Assembly: GCA_018402385.1 (NCBI GenBank)
Contig: JAGYJA010000009.1
Span: forward strand, 1 to 37,300
DNA: 37,300 bases
DNA from: Flavobacteriaceae bacterium
GTDB taxonomy: Bacteria > Bacteroidota > Bacteroidia > Flavobacteriales > Flavobacteriaceae
Direction of reading: 5' to 3'
Under the pieces are notes generated by a model. The model did no database searches. It saw only the letters and a program-made list of their open reading frames with translations, and was not told where the DNA came from. Numbering within the stretch: the first letter of the stretch is position 1; every line of letters starts with the position of its first letter. Made by a program: the position numbers and the translations under genes. Positions 8,960-17,871 of the stretch are shown one piece after another.

Positions 8960-10621
8960 TTACTTCACTTCATTGAAGTAATTTAAAAGGATGGTATCGT
9001 TAGCTGTTCGGGGTGTTTTAATTTCCAATAAGATGGGTCCACTACTCTCAGAATAGAAGGTTTTTAATTGAGTGGTCACCTCATTTTCATTCACTGCCAA
9101 TCGGTATTCTATTTGATGCATTTCACAGAGTTGTTTTGCTGTAAGATTGTGAACGGTTTCAAAATAAGTATCAAAATTTGGCGTGTTTTTATCTCCGGGA
9201 AGGATTCTAAAAATACCTCCCCCACTGTTATTGATGAGGATAATTCTAAAGTTGTTTGGAATGTAATTGTTCCAAAGTCCATTGGCATCATAAAAAAAAC
9301 TCAAGTCCCCACTTATAAAAGTAACTGCACGTTTATGTGCAACTGCAGCACCCACAGCAGTTGAAGTACTTCCGTCAATGCCGCTGGTTCCTCTGTTGCA
9401 AAATACGTGAAGTGATTCATCAAGAGTAAACAACTGGGCATACCGCACGATGGCACTGTTGCTCAATTGTAAAATAGTGTTTTTTGGAACCTCATTGAGA
9501 ATGTGTTCAAAAACTTTTAAATCTGAAAATGATATTTTCTTGAGATATTCCCGGTGTTTGGTTTCTCTTTCTTTTTTTATCGAAAGCCAGTTTTGTTGAT
9601 AAAAAGACGATTTGGATTGTGTTTTAGGAAGCAAGGTTTCAAAAAAGATTTGCGGACGCACTTTAAAATGTTTGCTCAAATAAAAGTAAGTATCATATGC
9701 TTTTTTCTCATCAATGTGCCAATGCTGTTTTGCCGGAAATGTTCTCAAAAAGGCTTTAATTTTTTTTGAAATAACCATACCACCAAAGGTTACTAAGAGA
9801 TCCGGTTGAAGTGCTTCCAATTGATCTTCAGTGAGTGGTGCAATGAGTTGATCGATGGAACAAATAAAATTTTCATGATGTAAGTTGGAAGTGGTTTCAG
9901 TTAAAACCAAAACGCTTTCATCATTTGCAAGCTCATTGATGAGGTGTTGTTCCAATGCGTTTGGTGGCAAAACACCAATGAGTATTAATTTTCGCCCTGA
10001 GCCATTCCATACATCAACCCATTCTGATAATGCTTCATCAATCACATCAGCACTATTTTTTACAGGCACGTTTTGGGGTGCTACTAATAACTGATTTGTT
10101 TTTTCATAAAGGGGTTCTTCAAAAGGCACATTGATATGCACAGGCCCCTTTAACTCAATGGAGGTGTTAAGCGCGCTGTTGATTTTGATTTCATTGTAAT
10201 TTTGATGAGACTCCTCTGGTTTTAAATTAGCCGAATAAAGAATGTGCTTTTCAAAGATATTTTCCTGTCTAATGGTTTGCCCGTCACCAATATCGATGAA
10301 ATTTGCAGGCCTATCGGCAGAAATCACTATCAAGGGAATATCACTGTAAAAGGCCTCTGCCACAGCTGGATAAAAGTTTAAAACTGCAGAGCCTGAGGTA
10401 CAAACCACAACTGTGGGATTTCCGGTTTGCTGGGCCATGCCCATCGCAAAAAATGCGGCAGCACGTTCATCGACGATGCTGTAAACTTGAAAGTATGGAT
10501 TTTCAGAAAATCCTATGGTGAGAGGTGCATTTCTGGAACCGGGACAAATAACAATATGCCTGATTTCTTTGAGGAAACAAAGTTGTGTAATGGTTTGTGC
10601 TAAGGGGATTTTTGAATACAT
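8960..10621 (-). CDS. menD: MenD, SEPHCHC synthase
   Basis: MenD is a thiamine-diphosphate enzyme that joins 2-oxoglutarate and isochorismate in menaquinone synthesis, releasing pyruvate and CO2. The 553-residue product shows the N-terminal 'GSRNAPLTIGF' motif, the TPP-activating Glu in 'DERAAAFFAMGMAQQTG', and the C-terminal TPP/Mg motif beginning GDLSFFYDANGLWNN. Start choice: ATGs at 10630, 10624 and 10621 are in frame, and the GTG at 10633 overlaps the -7 promoter box, so it can be excluded. MYSKIPLAQ at 10621 best matches family N-termini. It is 47 bp downstream of menF on the same strand, with its own promoter box. Confidence 0.96.
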   Translation of the reverse strand: MYSKIPLAQTITQLCFLKEIRHIVICPGSRNAPLTIGFSENPYFQVYSIVDERAAAFFAMGMAQQTGNPTVVVCTSGSAVLNFYPAVAEAFYSDIPLIVISADRPANFIDIGDGQTIRQENIFEKHILYSANLKPEESHQNYNEIKINSALNTSIELKGPVHINVPFEEPLYEKTNQLLVAPQNVPVKNSADVIDEALSEWVDVWNGSGRKLILIGVLPPNALEQHLINELANDESVLVLTETTSNLHHENFICSIDQLIAPLTEDQLEALQPDLLVTFGGMVISKKIKAFLRTFPAKQHWHIDEKKAYDTYFYLSKHFKVRPQIFFETLLPKTQSKSSFYQQNWLSIKKERETKHREYLKKISFSDLKVFEHILNEVPKNTILQLSNSAIVRYAQLFTLDESLHVFCNRGTSGIDGSTSTAVGAAVAHKRAVTFISGDLSFFYDANGLWNNYIPNNFRIILINNSGGGIFRILPGDKNTPNFDTYFETVHNLTAKQLCEMHQIEYRLAVNENEVTTQLKTFYSESSGPILLEIKTPRTANDTILLNYFNEVK

Positions 10622-10632
10622 CATAGGCATCA

Positions 10633-10640
10633 CAAAGGTA
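10633..10640 (-). promoter_or_regulatory. -7 promoter element of menD
   Basis: The minus strand reads TACCTTTG, a perfect TAnnTTTG match, just upstream of the cluster of in-frame ATGs. Transcription would begin around 10626, so menD can be expressed independently of menF. Confidence 0.6.
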
Positions 10641-10668
10641 CCTAAGAATTTCTGCTTTCAATTAAAAA

Positions 10669-11784
10669 TTAAGATAAAATTTGCATCATAGTTTCTGCTT
10701 TAATGACGGTTTCTTCCCACTCCTCATTGGACTTGGAGTCTATAGTAATTCCACCACCCACAAACAAGGTGGCAATGTCATTATTGATTTTCATACATCG
10801 CAAGTTGACATACAAATCTGCACTTGATTCCTGTACTACTGGTGTTTCTTCATAAATCTTTTCGTTTAGATGTATTTCACCCAGAAAACCCGTGTAAAAT
10901 TCCCTGTCATAGTTTTCATTGGACTTAATAAATTGAAATGCTTTGTCTTTTGGCAACCCACATACAGCAGGTGTGGGATGAAGTCGCTTTATAAGACAAG
11001 GAATATCACACAAACGGGTGTTGATAGTACCTCCTATTTCAGTTTTTAAATGAATGACATTTCCTGCTTTAAAAGTAGCGGGTTTTGAAATCATCAATAT
11101 GGGAACAACTTTTTCCAGGGTGTTTTCTAAAAATCGCGTAACAAGGGACTGTTCTTCTTTTTCCTTTTCAGTCCAAACCACTTTTGACTCTTTATTGTAT
11201 TTTTGTGTACCGGCAAGCGCCATAGTGCGGAATGTTTTTTTCTCAAGTGAAAACAAACTCTCGGGAGTTGCACCCAGCCACAAGCCCACAGAGGGGTGAT
11301 ACCAGCAGTAAACAAAAGCAGTTGGATGCTGATTTATTAATTTTTCAAACAAGGTAATAATGGAGGCTCCTGTTGTTAATTCTTTTATTCTTACCTCTTC
11401 TTTTCTTGACAAGACTACTTTTTTCAAATCTCCATCACTGATCTCATTGATTCCTCTTTGAATTAATGCCAAATGATTGTCTTTAAACTCCTTGTTTTCA
11501 GGAGTTAAGTTTGAGACTTTGGGAGTATCTAGCGGATTGTTGTGTTGTAAATAAAAACCGGAGAGTTGCTCACATTTATCAATCGGAAACAAGATGGCAT
11601 TCAAATCTGTGTCAAAGGGAGCAAAAACAAAACCACTTTCCTTGTAAGTTGAGGTAACATATAATTTGTCATCCTTTTGAAAGAGTCCCCTGATCATTTC
11701 TTTACCGGGCTTCCTATAGATAACAAATGGAAGTTGATCAGCAAATTGCTGCTGAACTTTTTGAAACAAGACGTCTAAATCCAT
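10669..11784 (-). CDS. menF: Isochorismate synthase (MenF/EntC type)
   Basis: The enzyme converts chorismate to isochorismate, the entry step of menaquinone synthesis. The 371-residue product has the chorismate-binding fold signatures: 'LKKVVLSRKEEV', 'WLGATPESLF', 'ALAGTQ', 'LHPTPAVCGLPKDKA', 'REFYTGFLGEI' and the C-terminal 'FVGGGITIDSKSNEEWEET'. It starts 4 bp after the menI stop and ends 47 bp before menD. The position next to menD favours the menaquinone role over siderophore synthesis. Confidence 0.94.
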   Translation of the reverse strand: MDLDVLFQKVQQQFADQLPFVIYRKPGKEMIRGLFQKDDKLYVTSTYKESGFVFAPFDTDLNAILFPIDKCEQLSGFYLQHNNPLDTPKVSNLTPENKEFKDNHLALIQRGINEISDGDLKKVVLSRKEEVRIKELTTGASIITLFEKLINQHPTAFVYCWYHPSVGLWLGATPESLFSLEKKTFRTMALAGTQKYNKESKVVWTEKEKEEQSLVTRFLENTLEKVVPILMISKPATFKAGNVIHLKTEIGGTINTRLCDIPCLIKRLHPTPAVCGLPKDKAFQFIKSNENYDREFYTGFLGEIHLNEKIYEETPVVQESSADLYVNLRCMKINNDIATLFVGGGITIDSKSNEEWEETVIKAETMMQILS

Positions 11785-11788
11785 GAAA

Positions 11789-12217
11789 TCAAGATTTTTT
11801 GGCGGGGATGGTTATGGTTGTAAGTTTGACTAAAGATACTAATTCTTTTTTAGAATTTAAAATTTTGATTTGCCACAATTGTGTGGTTCTACCTTTGTGA
11901 ATAATGGTGGCAACTGCATCCACATAACCATCTTTTACAGACTTCACGTGATTGGCTGCAATTTCGATTCCTCTTACGGCTACATCTTCAGTATTTAAAA
12001 AAATAAATGCGCCGGCACTGCCCACACTTTCAGCAAGAGCAACAGAGGCACCACCGTGCAAGACACCATCCGGCTGGTGGACTCTTGAATTGACAGGCAT
12101 TCTGGCTGTTAAAGAATGTTCATCAAAATCGATAAATGAAATGTCCAGTGTTTCCATTAAGGTATTTTTACACATCGCATTGCATTGCCTTAAAAGTTCT
12201 TCTTTTCTGTTTTCCAT
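11789..12217 (-). CDS. menI: Hotdog thioesterase, probable DHNA-CoA hydrolase (MenI)
   Basis: This 142-residue hotdog-fold protein has the PaaI/YdiI motif 'LHGGASVALAESVGSAGA'. The glutamate in that motif is residue 63, the same number as the catalytic Glu63 of E. coli YdiI/MenI. The following segments 'GIEIAANHVKS' and 'LWQIKILNSKKELVS' also run parallel to YdiI. MenI releases 1,4-dihydroxy-2-naphthoate from its CoA ester before prenylation. It is first in the menI-menF-menD run, and this context is the main reason to prefer MenI over a phenylacetate-type thioesterase. It is divergent from the esterase gene across 42 bp. Confidence 0.82.
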   Translation of the reverse strand: MENRKEELLRQCNAMCKNTLMETLDISFIDFDEHSLTARMPVNSRVHQPDGVLHGGASVALAESVGSAGAFIFLNTEDVAVRGIEIAANHVKSVKDGYVDAVATIIHKGRTTQLWQIKILNSKKELVSLVKLTTITIPAKKS

Positions 12218-12227
12218 AGCTTTGAAT

Positions 12228-12235
12228 TACCTTTG
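12228..12235 (+). promoter_or_regulatory. -7 promoter element for the esterase gene (divergent promoter region)
   Basis: TACCTTTG, a perfect TAnnTTTG match, lies 24 bp before the esterase ATG in the 42-bp divergent gap. On the minus strand a near match TAACTTTA (7 of 8) is present in the same gap, but it sits far from a good MenI start spacing. Confidence 0.6.
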
Positions 12236-12259
12236 TAAAGTTACAAAAAACAAAAGAGT

Positions 12260-12919
12260 ATGAACTTATCAGAAAAAGAAGTTTCTTATCAATCCACAAA
12301 TAACTATTCCACCGCAAACAGCCTCACAAATACCACCGAAAACATCTGGATTACTTTTCACGGAATGGGTTATTTGAGTCGTTATTTCATAAACTATTTT
12401 GACGTTTTGGACACAAAAAAAAATTACATTATTGCTCCCCAGGCACCATCAAAATACTATCAGGGAAAAGGCTTTAAATATGTGGGTGCTTCCTGGCTCA
12501 CAAAAGAAAACACCTTGCCTGAAACACAAAATATTCTAAACTACACTGCGGCCGTTGCTACAAACGAAAAACTTGCTGACAATCCGAATAAGCTTATTGT
12601 TTTTGGTTTTTCACAGGGGGTTTCCATTGCCCTTAGGTGGGTAGCCGCCTCTCAAATAACTTGCAAAGCAATTGTGATTCACTCCGGTGGCATACCCAAA
12701 GAACTCACTGCAGATCGTTTTTCGTTTTTACCTGAAACCACTCCCGTCTATCTCATCTATGGAACTGAGGATGAATACCTGACTGAAGAACGAATTCGTA
12801 CCGAAAAAGAATTGGCTCAAAACCTCTTTGGATCCCGCCTTAAAATCCTTCCCTTTGAAGGGAAACATATCGTCAACAAAGACCTGATTCATAAAATATC
12901 CCAATTTAATATTGAATAA
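12260..12919 (+). CDS. Alpha/beta-hydrolase, phospholipase/carboxylesterase type
   Basis: This 219-residue cytosolic alpha/beta hydrolase has the nucleophile elbow GFSQG with Ser118, probable acid Asp171 in 'YGTEDEYL' and His203 in 'FEGKHIV'. The oxyanion segment 'FHGMGYL' lies near residue 33. The size and motifs fit the phospholipase/carboxylesterase (Abhydrolase_2) family, which hydrolyses short acyl esters. The natural substrate is unknown. It is divergent from menI with a perfect TAnnTTTG box upstream. No terminator is visible before the LRR gene. Confidence 0.85.
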   Translation: MNLSEKEVSYQSTNNYSTANSLTNTTENIWITFHGMGYLSRYFINYFDVLDTKKNYIIAPQAPSKYYQGKGFKYVGASWLTKENTLPETQNILNYTAAVATNEKLADNPNKLIVFGFSQGVSIALRWVAASQITCKAIVIHSGGIPKELTADRFSFLPETTPVYLIYGTEDEYLTEERIRTEKELAQNLFGSRLKILPFEGKHIVNKDLIHKISQFNIE

Positions 12920-12954
12920 AATCTCTGTAAGTGAAATATATTCCTACTTTTTTG

Positions 12955-12976
12955 TGCATTTCATCGAATATATTTG
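12955..12976 (+). promoter_or_regulatory. Upstream region of the LRR gene: shared 14-mer plus -7 box
   Basis: TATATTTG (12969-12976) matches TAnnTTTG and lies 67 bp before the LRR gene start. Directly before it is TGCATTTCATCGAA (12955-12968), which recurs with two changes at 22614-22627 upstream of the yjdI-like gene. A shared transcription factor site is possible. Confidence 0.4.
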
Positions 12977-13043
12977 CAATTAAGCTTCTAGGTATTGTAC
13001 TTTCGTTTTAAACTTTAAGATTGAATCCCAAATTAATCTACTT

Positions 13044-13751
13044 ATGAAAACACTAACCGCCATCATTGCTATCTGTTTTGTCTTTTCAGCAACAGCACAA
13101 ATTTCATCAACTGAAAAACAAGCCCTCATCGATTTCTTCCACAGTACAAACGGTACCGAATGGAACAATGTATGGGATTTGGAAAAGCCTGAAAGCACCT
13201 GGTGGGGAGTCGAAATTAAAAACAATACCGTAGTTGGAATTGAGTTGGGTTTCAACAATCTTCAGGGAGAGCTACCCGCTGCGATTGGTGATTTAAAAAA
13301 TCTGGAATCTTTAAAATTGTTTTTCAACCAGATTGGCGGCAGCTTGCCGGCGGAGTTGTTTACTTTAAAAAACCTGAAAACCCTTGACTTGAATAGCAAC
13401 CTAATTAGTGGTACCATTCCTTCAGAAATTGGTAATTTAACAAACCTGGAAGCACTTTTGTTAAGCAGTAATAATTTAACCGGAACGCTTCCATCAGAAT
13501 TTGGAAACTTGAGCCAACTAAATACGCTTGTTGTTTTTGACAATCACTTTTTTGGTGATTTTCCATTAGCGGTTTCCAATCTTAAAAATCTCAACGAAGT
13601 GGTCATTGCAAAAAACAACTTCAATTCTGAAACTTTAAAAACTTCAGTGGCTCAAATGATAGCTAAGGGGACTACGGTAGATTTTGACGAAATAAAAACA
13701 CACTCTCAAAATACTGATTTTGCTACGCTTGTTTTGGATGATGAAAATTAG
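13044..13751 (+). CDS. Secreted leucine-rich repeat protein
   Basis: This 235-residue protein has a signal peptide (MKTLTAIIAICFVFSATAQ). An N-terminal cap 'ALIDFFHSTNGTEWNN' resembles plant-type LRR caps. It is followed by about five 24-residue repeats of the type 'LxGxLPxxIGNLxxLxxLxLxxN', about residues 65-190. Repeats of this class form a solenoid for protein or glycan binding. No T9SS sorting domain or membrane anchor is seen, and the C-terminal ~35 residues are acidic and non-repetitive. It is probably periplasmic or secreted; the partner is unknown. A strong hairpin terminator follows 20 bp after the stop. Confidence 0.88.
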   Translation: MKTLTAIIAICFVFSATAQISSTEKQALIDFFHSTNGTEWNNVWDLEKPESTWWGVEIKNNTVVGIELGFNNLQGELPAAIGDLKNLESLKLFFNQIGGSLPAELFTLKNLKTLDLNSNLISGTIPSEIGNLTNLEALLLSSNNLTGTLPSEFGNLSQLNTLVVFDNHFFGDFPLAVSNLKNLNEVVIAKNNFNSETLKTSVAQMIAKGTTVDFDEIKTHSQNTDFATLVLDDEN

Positions 13752-13770
13752 AAAGATTCCTTTTTCAAAT

Positions 13771-13807
13771 AAAAAAAGGAGCGACTCATTTGCGTCGCTC
13801 CTTTTTT
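13771..13807. terminator. Bidirectional rho-independent terminator between LRR gene and dnaK
   Basis: GGAGCGAC (13778-13785) and GTCGCTCC (13794-13801) form a perfect 8-bp stem with an 8-nt loop. It has seven A on the left and six T on the right, so it can end both the LRR transcript (plus) and the dnaK transcript (minus). Confidence 0.92.
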
Positions 13808-13875
13808 CTTTTTAAAACCTTCAATAAGTTATCTCACTTCTTCAAAGTCTATCCTTCAACTCCATTCAGAATAGG

Positions 13876-15789
13876 CTACTTGACTTCTTCGAAATCAACA
13901 TCTTCAACATCACTGTTTTCTTTTTCAGTTCCGTTGCTGGATGCATCCCCTGAAGGCTCACCTCCCGGTGCTCCACCTTGTTGCTCTGCTTGTGCTTTGT
14001 ACATTTCCTCAGAAGCTGTTTTCCAGGCTTCATTGATTTTGTCTAAAGCAGGCTGAATCAAAGCGATGTCTTTCGATTCAAAAGCAGTCTTTAATTCTGC
14101 CAAAGCGTCTTCGATGGGCTTCTTCTTATCGTCTGATAGTTTATCACCAAATTCTTTCAACTGACTTTCAGTTTGAAAAATCATCGCGTCTGCTTCGTTC
14201 AACTTGTCTGCTTTTTCTTTAGCCGCTTTATCGGCATCAGCATTGGCTTCCGCATCTGCTTTCATCTTCTTGATTTCTTCTTCGGTTAAACCGGAAGAAG
14301 CTTCAATCCGGATGTCCTGAGATTTGTTTGTCGCCTTGTCTGTCGCGCTTACCTTGATAATTCCATTGGCATCGATATCAAAGGTCACCTCGATTTGTGG
14401 TGTTCCTCTTCGTGCCGGTGGAATGCCGTCAAGGTGAAAACGACCGATGGTTTTGTTATCTGTCGCCATAGGACGCTCTCCCTGCAAAACGTGAATCTCT
14501 ACACTAGGCTGATTGTCTGCGGCGGTGGAGAATACCTGTGATTTTTTAGTAGGGATGGTCGTGTTTGCTTCAATTAATTTAGTCATCACGCTTCCCATAG
14601 TTTCAATACCTAAAGAAAGTGGCGTTACATCAAGAAGTAATACGTCTTTCACATCGCCTGTTAAGACCCCTCCCTGAATAGCAGCTCCAACGGCCACTAC
14701 CTCATCTGGGTTGACCCCTTTACTGGGCGCTTTTCCAAAGAATTTCTCAACAGCTTCCTGAACGGCAGGAATACGGGTTGATCCACCCACCAAGATGATC
14801 TCATCAATATCACTCTTTGAGAGTCCGGCTGCTTTCAAAGCCTTTTCACAAGGAGCAATCGTTCTCTTTACCAGGTCGTCTATCAATTGCTCAAATTTTG
14901 ATTTGCTCAAGGTGCGCACCAAGTGTTTGGGTCCGCTTGCTGTGGCCGTTACATAAGGTAAGTTGATTTCAGTTTGTGTAGATGAAGACAACTCAATCTT
15001 TGCTTTTTCTGCAGCTTCCTTTAAACGTTGAAGTGCCATAGGGTCTTTTCTCAGATCCATATCCTCTTCTGTCTTGAACTCATCTGCCAGCCAGTTGATG
15101 ATTTTTTGATCGACATCATCTCCACCCAAGTGGGTATCACCGTCTGTTGATAATACTTCAAAAACACCGTCACCCAACTCAAGGATGGAAACATCATGAG
15201 TCCCTCCTCCAAAGTCAAAAACAACGATTTTCTGGTCTGTTCCTTTTTTATCCAAACCATAAGCAAGTGCTGCTGCAGTGGGCTCATTGATAATGCGCTC
15301 CACTTTTAGACCGGCGATTTCACCGGCTTCTTTGGTTGCCTGACGCTGTGCATCGTTGAAATATGCTGGAACTGTAATCACTGCTCTTGAAACAGATTGT
15401 CCCAAGTAGTCTTCAGCAGTTTTCTTCATTTTCTGAAGCACCATAGCTGAAAGCTCTTGAGGAGTGTACATTCTGCCGTCGATATCCACACGTGCTGTGT
15501 CGTTATCTCCTTTTACTACTTTATAAGCAGCATTTTCTGCTTCCTTGACAGATTCAGAATATTTATTCCCCATAAAACGCTTAATAGAAGCGATGGTTTT
15601 AGTAGGATTTGTAACCGCCTGACGCTTTGCAGGGTCGCCCACTTTAATTTCTCCACCTTCCACAAAAGCGATGACAGAGGGTGTTGTTCTTTTTCCTTCG
15701 GCATTAGGAATAACCGTTGGCTCGCTACCTTCCATCACGGCTACACAGGAGTTGGTTGTTCCTAAGTCGATTCCAATTATTTTACTCAT
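13876..15789 (-). CDS. dnaK: DnaK, Hsp70 chaperone
   Basis: This 637-residue Hsp70 has the N-terminal ATPase motif '[17 protein letters not shown]', the phosphate-2 motif '[15 protein letters not shown]', the '[15 protein letters not shown]' linker/substrate-domain start and the acidic C-terminal tail ending [10 protein letters not shown]. It refolds client proteins together with DnaJ and GrpE, neither of which is in this window. It is a single-gene unit: a shared terminator lies downstream. Upstream on the minus strand is a sigma-54-like promoter with a palindrome behind it, so heat or stress control by an enhancer-binding protein is possible. Confidence 0.98.
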   Translation of the reverse strand: MSKIIGIDLGTTNSCVAVMEGSEPTVIPNAEGKRTTPSVIAFVEGGEIKVGDPAKRQAVTNPTKTIASIKRFMGNKYSESVKEAENAAYKVVKGDNDTARVDIDGRMYTPQELSAMVLQKMKKTAEDYLGQSVSRAVITVPAYFNDAQRQATKEAGEIAGLKVERIINEPTAAALAYGLDKKGTDQKIVVFDFGGGTHDVSILELGDGVFEVLSTDGDTHLGGDDVDQKIINWLADEFKTEEDMDLRKDPMALQRLKEAAEKAKIELSSSTQTEINLPYVTATASGPKHLVRTLSKSKFEQLIDDLVKRTIAPCEKALKAAGLSKSDIDEIILVGGSTRIPAVQEAVEKFFGKAPSKGVNPDEVVAVGAAIQGGVLTGDVKDVLLLDVTPLSLGIETMGSVMTKLIEANTTIPTKKSQVFSTAADNQPSVEIHVLQGERPMATDNKTIGRFHLDGIPPARRGTPQIEVTFDIDANGIIKVSATDKATNKSQDIRIEASSGLTEEEIKKMKADAEANADADKAAKEKADKLNEADAMIFQTESQLKEFGDKLSDDKKKPIEDALAELKTAFESKDIALIQPALDKINEAWKTASEEMYKAQAEQQGGAPGGEPSGDASSNGTEKENSDVEDVDFEEVK

Positions 15790-15836
15790 AACTAATATTT
15801 AAATTTACTGTTTATTCAATTTTTCAATACCAAATA

Positions 15837-15878
15837 GTCAATGATTGTGCCAGCGGAAAGATTCTGACAGGATGGCAG
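15837..15878 (-). promoter_or_regulatory. Sigma-54-like promoter and upstream palindrome of dnaK
   Basis: The minus strand has TGGCAC (15852-15847), a 5-nt spacer, then TTGAC (15841-15837). This fits the -24/-12 layout of sigma-54 promoters (TGGCAC-N5-TTGC) with one change in the -12 element. Twelve bases further upstream is the near-palindrome CTGCCATCCTGTCAG (15878-15864), with arms CTGCCA and TGTCAG. The predicted start of transcription is 35-40 bp before dnaK. Confidence 0.55.
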
Positions 15879-15894
15879 AAAATAGTGGGTGAGT

Positions 15895-16315
15895 TGATGA
15901 GTTAGTGAGCCTGCCTCTCGGCAGACAGGTTTTTGAGTTTGTTAGTTGTGAGCGGTGGCGGAGCGGAGTCGAAGCTTGAGCGGTTTCAGGTTTGAAGTTC
16001 AAAAGTTCAAAGTTGGAACTTAGTGCTTGGCATTATTTGCCCGCACCTGCCTGCGGTAGGCAGGGATCGCGCAGATGGGCGCAGATTTTTTGTGCAATCT
16101 AAATAATCGTTCTGCGAAAATCAGCGAAACCTGTCTGCCCGCCTTGCGCTTTAAAGCTTTAGGCGACAAAGCGATAGGCAGGTCTGCGGGAGATTATTTT
16201 TGCCCTTAGAATTCGCTGATTAAAGTAAACTATATCAAATTTTGGAATTTGGAATTTGGAATTTGCCTCGCCAACCGAAAGTTTACTGTAGGTTGGGTGC
16301 TTGAATTTTGGAATT
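15895..16315. repeat. Repeat-filled intergenic region between dnaK and pepD
   Basis: No gene is seen here. The stretch holds short palindromes, including CCTGCCT/AGGCAGG near 16048 and a related imperfect one near 15910. It also holds a 'GGAGTCGAAGC' unit that recurs near 27500, 'CTGCGAAAATCAGCG'-like segments and a short 'GGAATTTGGAATTT' tandem near 16245. These are of the kind dispersed through Bacteroidota intergenic DNA. A long palindromic segment lies around 16130-16185. Confidence 0.6.
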
Positions 16316-17776
16316 TTATTTCTTCGGAATATTCTCCAATATTTCCAACACAAACTTCCAGTATTTCTGAGCTGAGGAGATACTCGCTCTTTCGTCCGGT
16401 GAATGGGCGCCTTTGATGGTGGGTCCAAAGGAAATCATATCCATCCCCGGATAGTTTTGTCCCAGAATTCCGCATTCCAAACCGGCATGGCAAGCGGCGA
16501 TGTTGGCGCGTTCTCCATACATTTTAGTGTAAATATCGTCCAGTACTTTTAAAATGGCACTGTCTGGATTGGGTTCCCAACCGGGATAATCTCCAGACAA
16601 TGTAACTTCACAACCCATCAGTTCAAAGCAGGAACGGAGACTGTTTGCCAAATCCATTTTTGAACTTTCCACTGAGGAGCGAGTTAAACAACCAATATGG
16701 ATACTTCCGTCTTTGACAAGCACCCGCGCCACATTGTTTGAAGTCTCCACCAAATCAGCGATTGCCGGACTCATCCTAAACACCCCATTATGGGCAGCGT
16801 AAAGCGATTTGACCAATAGCTCCTGCGCATCGGTATTCATCACTGTATCAGGCATGGTTGTTTCTTTAAGTTCAAGCTTCAGACCGGGTTCCAGGGTTTT
16901 ATATTCGGCTTGGATGTCTTTTGTCAAGAGTTGCATCTCAGCTAAAAAGGCTTCTTTGTGTGTGTTGGAAAGAGTAACCACCGCATTGCTTTCACGCGGA
17001 ATGGCATTGCGAAGGCTGCCTCCATCGATGGAGGCTATTTGAGCATTACATTCTTCAGTAGCTTTAAAGAGCAGACGGTTCATCAGCTTATTGGCATTGC
17101 CCAGGCCTTTGTGAATATCCATACCGCTGTGCCCGCCTTGCAGGCCGGTTACGGTTATCAGGTATGCCGTGCTGTTTTCTCTGGTTGCTTCTGAAGTGTA
17201 ATTTCTGGTGGCAGTGACATCAATCCCACCGGCACATCCAATACCGATTTCGTCATCTTCTTCGGTATCGAGGTTGAGCAGAATTTCGCCCTTGAGCAGC
17301 CCACCTTCCAGTCCCATCGCACCGGTCATTCCGGTTTCTTCGTCAATGGTAAAGAGGGCTTCCAGTGGTGGATGCTTGATTTCCTTGCTTTCCAAAATCG
17401 CCATAATGGTGGCTACGCCCAATCCGTTATCGGCCCCAAGTGTGGTTCCACGGGCTCTTACCCAGTCACCATCCACATACATGGCGATGCCCTGGGTGTC
17501 AAAATCAAAATGAGTATCGTTGTTTTTTTGGTGCACCATATCCAAATGCGACTGCATCACGATGGGTTTTCTGTCTTCCATCCCCGCACTTGCGGGTTTT
17601 CTGATAATGACATTGCCCACTTTGTCTATTTGGGTTTCAAGACCCAGACTTTCGCCAAACTGTTTTACAAAGGCAATGACACGTTCTTCCTTTTTGGAGG
17701 CGCGTGGCACGGCATTTAAATCGGCAAACTTATTCCAAAGGGCTTTGGGCTCTAAATTTCTTAATTCCTGACTCAT
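16316..17776 (-). CDS. pepD: Aminoacyl-histidine dipeptidase (PepD, M20 family)
   Basis: This 486-residue cytosolic M20 metallopeptidase hydrolyses Xaa-His dipeptides and related substrates. Metal-binding motifs visible are 'MQSHLDMVHQK' (H77, D79), 'GADNGLG' (D116), 'IDEETGMTGA' (E146/E147) and 'NLDTEEDDEIGIGCAGG'. The lid/dimerisation part with 'GGHSGMDIHKGLGNAN' and the C-terminal 'CHAGLECGILGQNYPGMDMISFGPTIKGAHSPDE' segment are complete in order. The start is ATG 17776 (MSQELRNL). An in-frame GTG at 17794 overlaps the TACCTTTG promoter box and cannot be the start. Confidence 0.95.
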   Translation of the reverse strand: MSQELRNLEPKALWNKFADLNAVPRASKKEERVIAFVKQFGESLGLETQIDKVGNVIIRKPASAGMEDRKPIVMQSHLDMVHQKNNDTHFDFDTQGIAMYVDGDWVRARGTTLGADNGLGVATIMAILESKEIKHPPLEALFTIDEETGMTGAMGLEGGLLKGEILLNLDTEEDDEIGIGCAGGIDVTATRNYTSEATRENSTAYLITVTGLQGGHSGMDIHKGLGNANKLMNRLLFKATEECNAQIASIDGGSLRNAIPRESNAVVTLSNTHKEAFLAEMQLLTKDIQAEYKTLEPGLKLELKETTMPDTVMNTDAQELLVKSLYAAHNGVFRMSPAIADLVETSNNVARVLVKDGSIHIGCLTRSSVESSKMDLANSLRSCFELMGCEVTLSGDYPGWEPNPDSAILKVLDDIYTKMYGERANIAACHAGLECGILGQNYPGMDMISFGPTIKGAHSPDERASISSAQKYWKFVLEILENIPKK

Positions 17777-17793
17777 ATTCTTTTTGATTTCCA

Positions 17794-17801
17794 CAAAGGT
17801 A
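17794..17801 (-). promoter_or_regulatory. -7 promoter element of pepD
   Basis: The minus strand reads TACCTTTG (perfect TAnnTTTG), 17 bp upstream of the ATG at 17776, which gives a leader of about 10 nt. Confidence 0.65.
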
Positions 17802-17871
17802 AAGAAATGCTTTGGGATGCAAAGGGTGGATTTTATAGAAATAAGAGGTCAAAAAAAGAGTGAATTGATAT

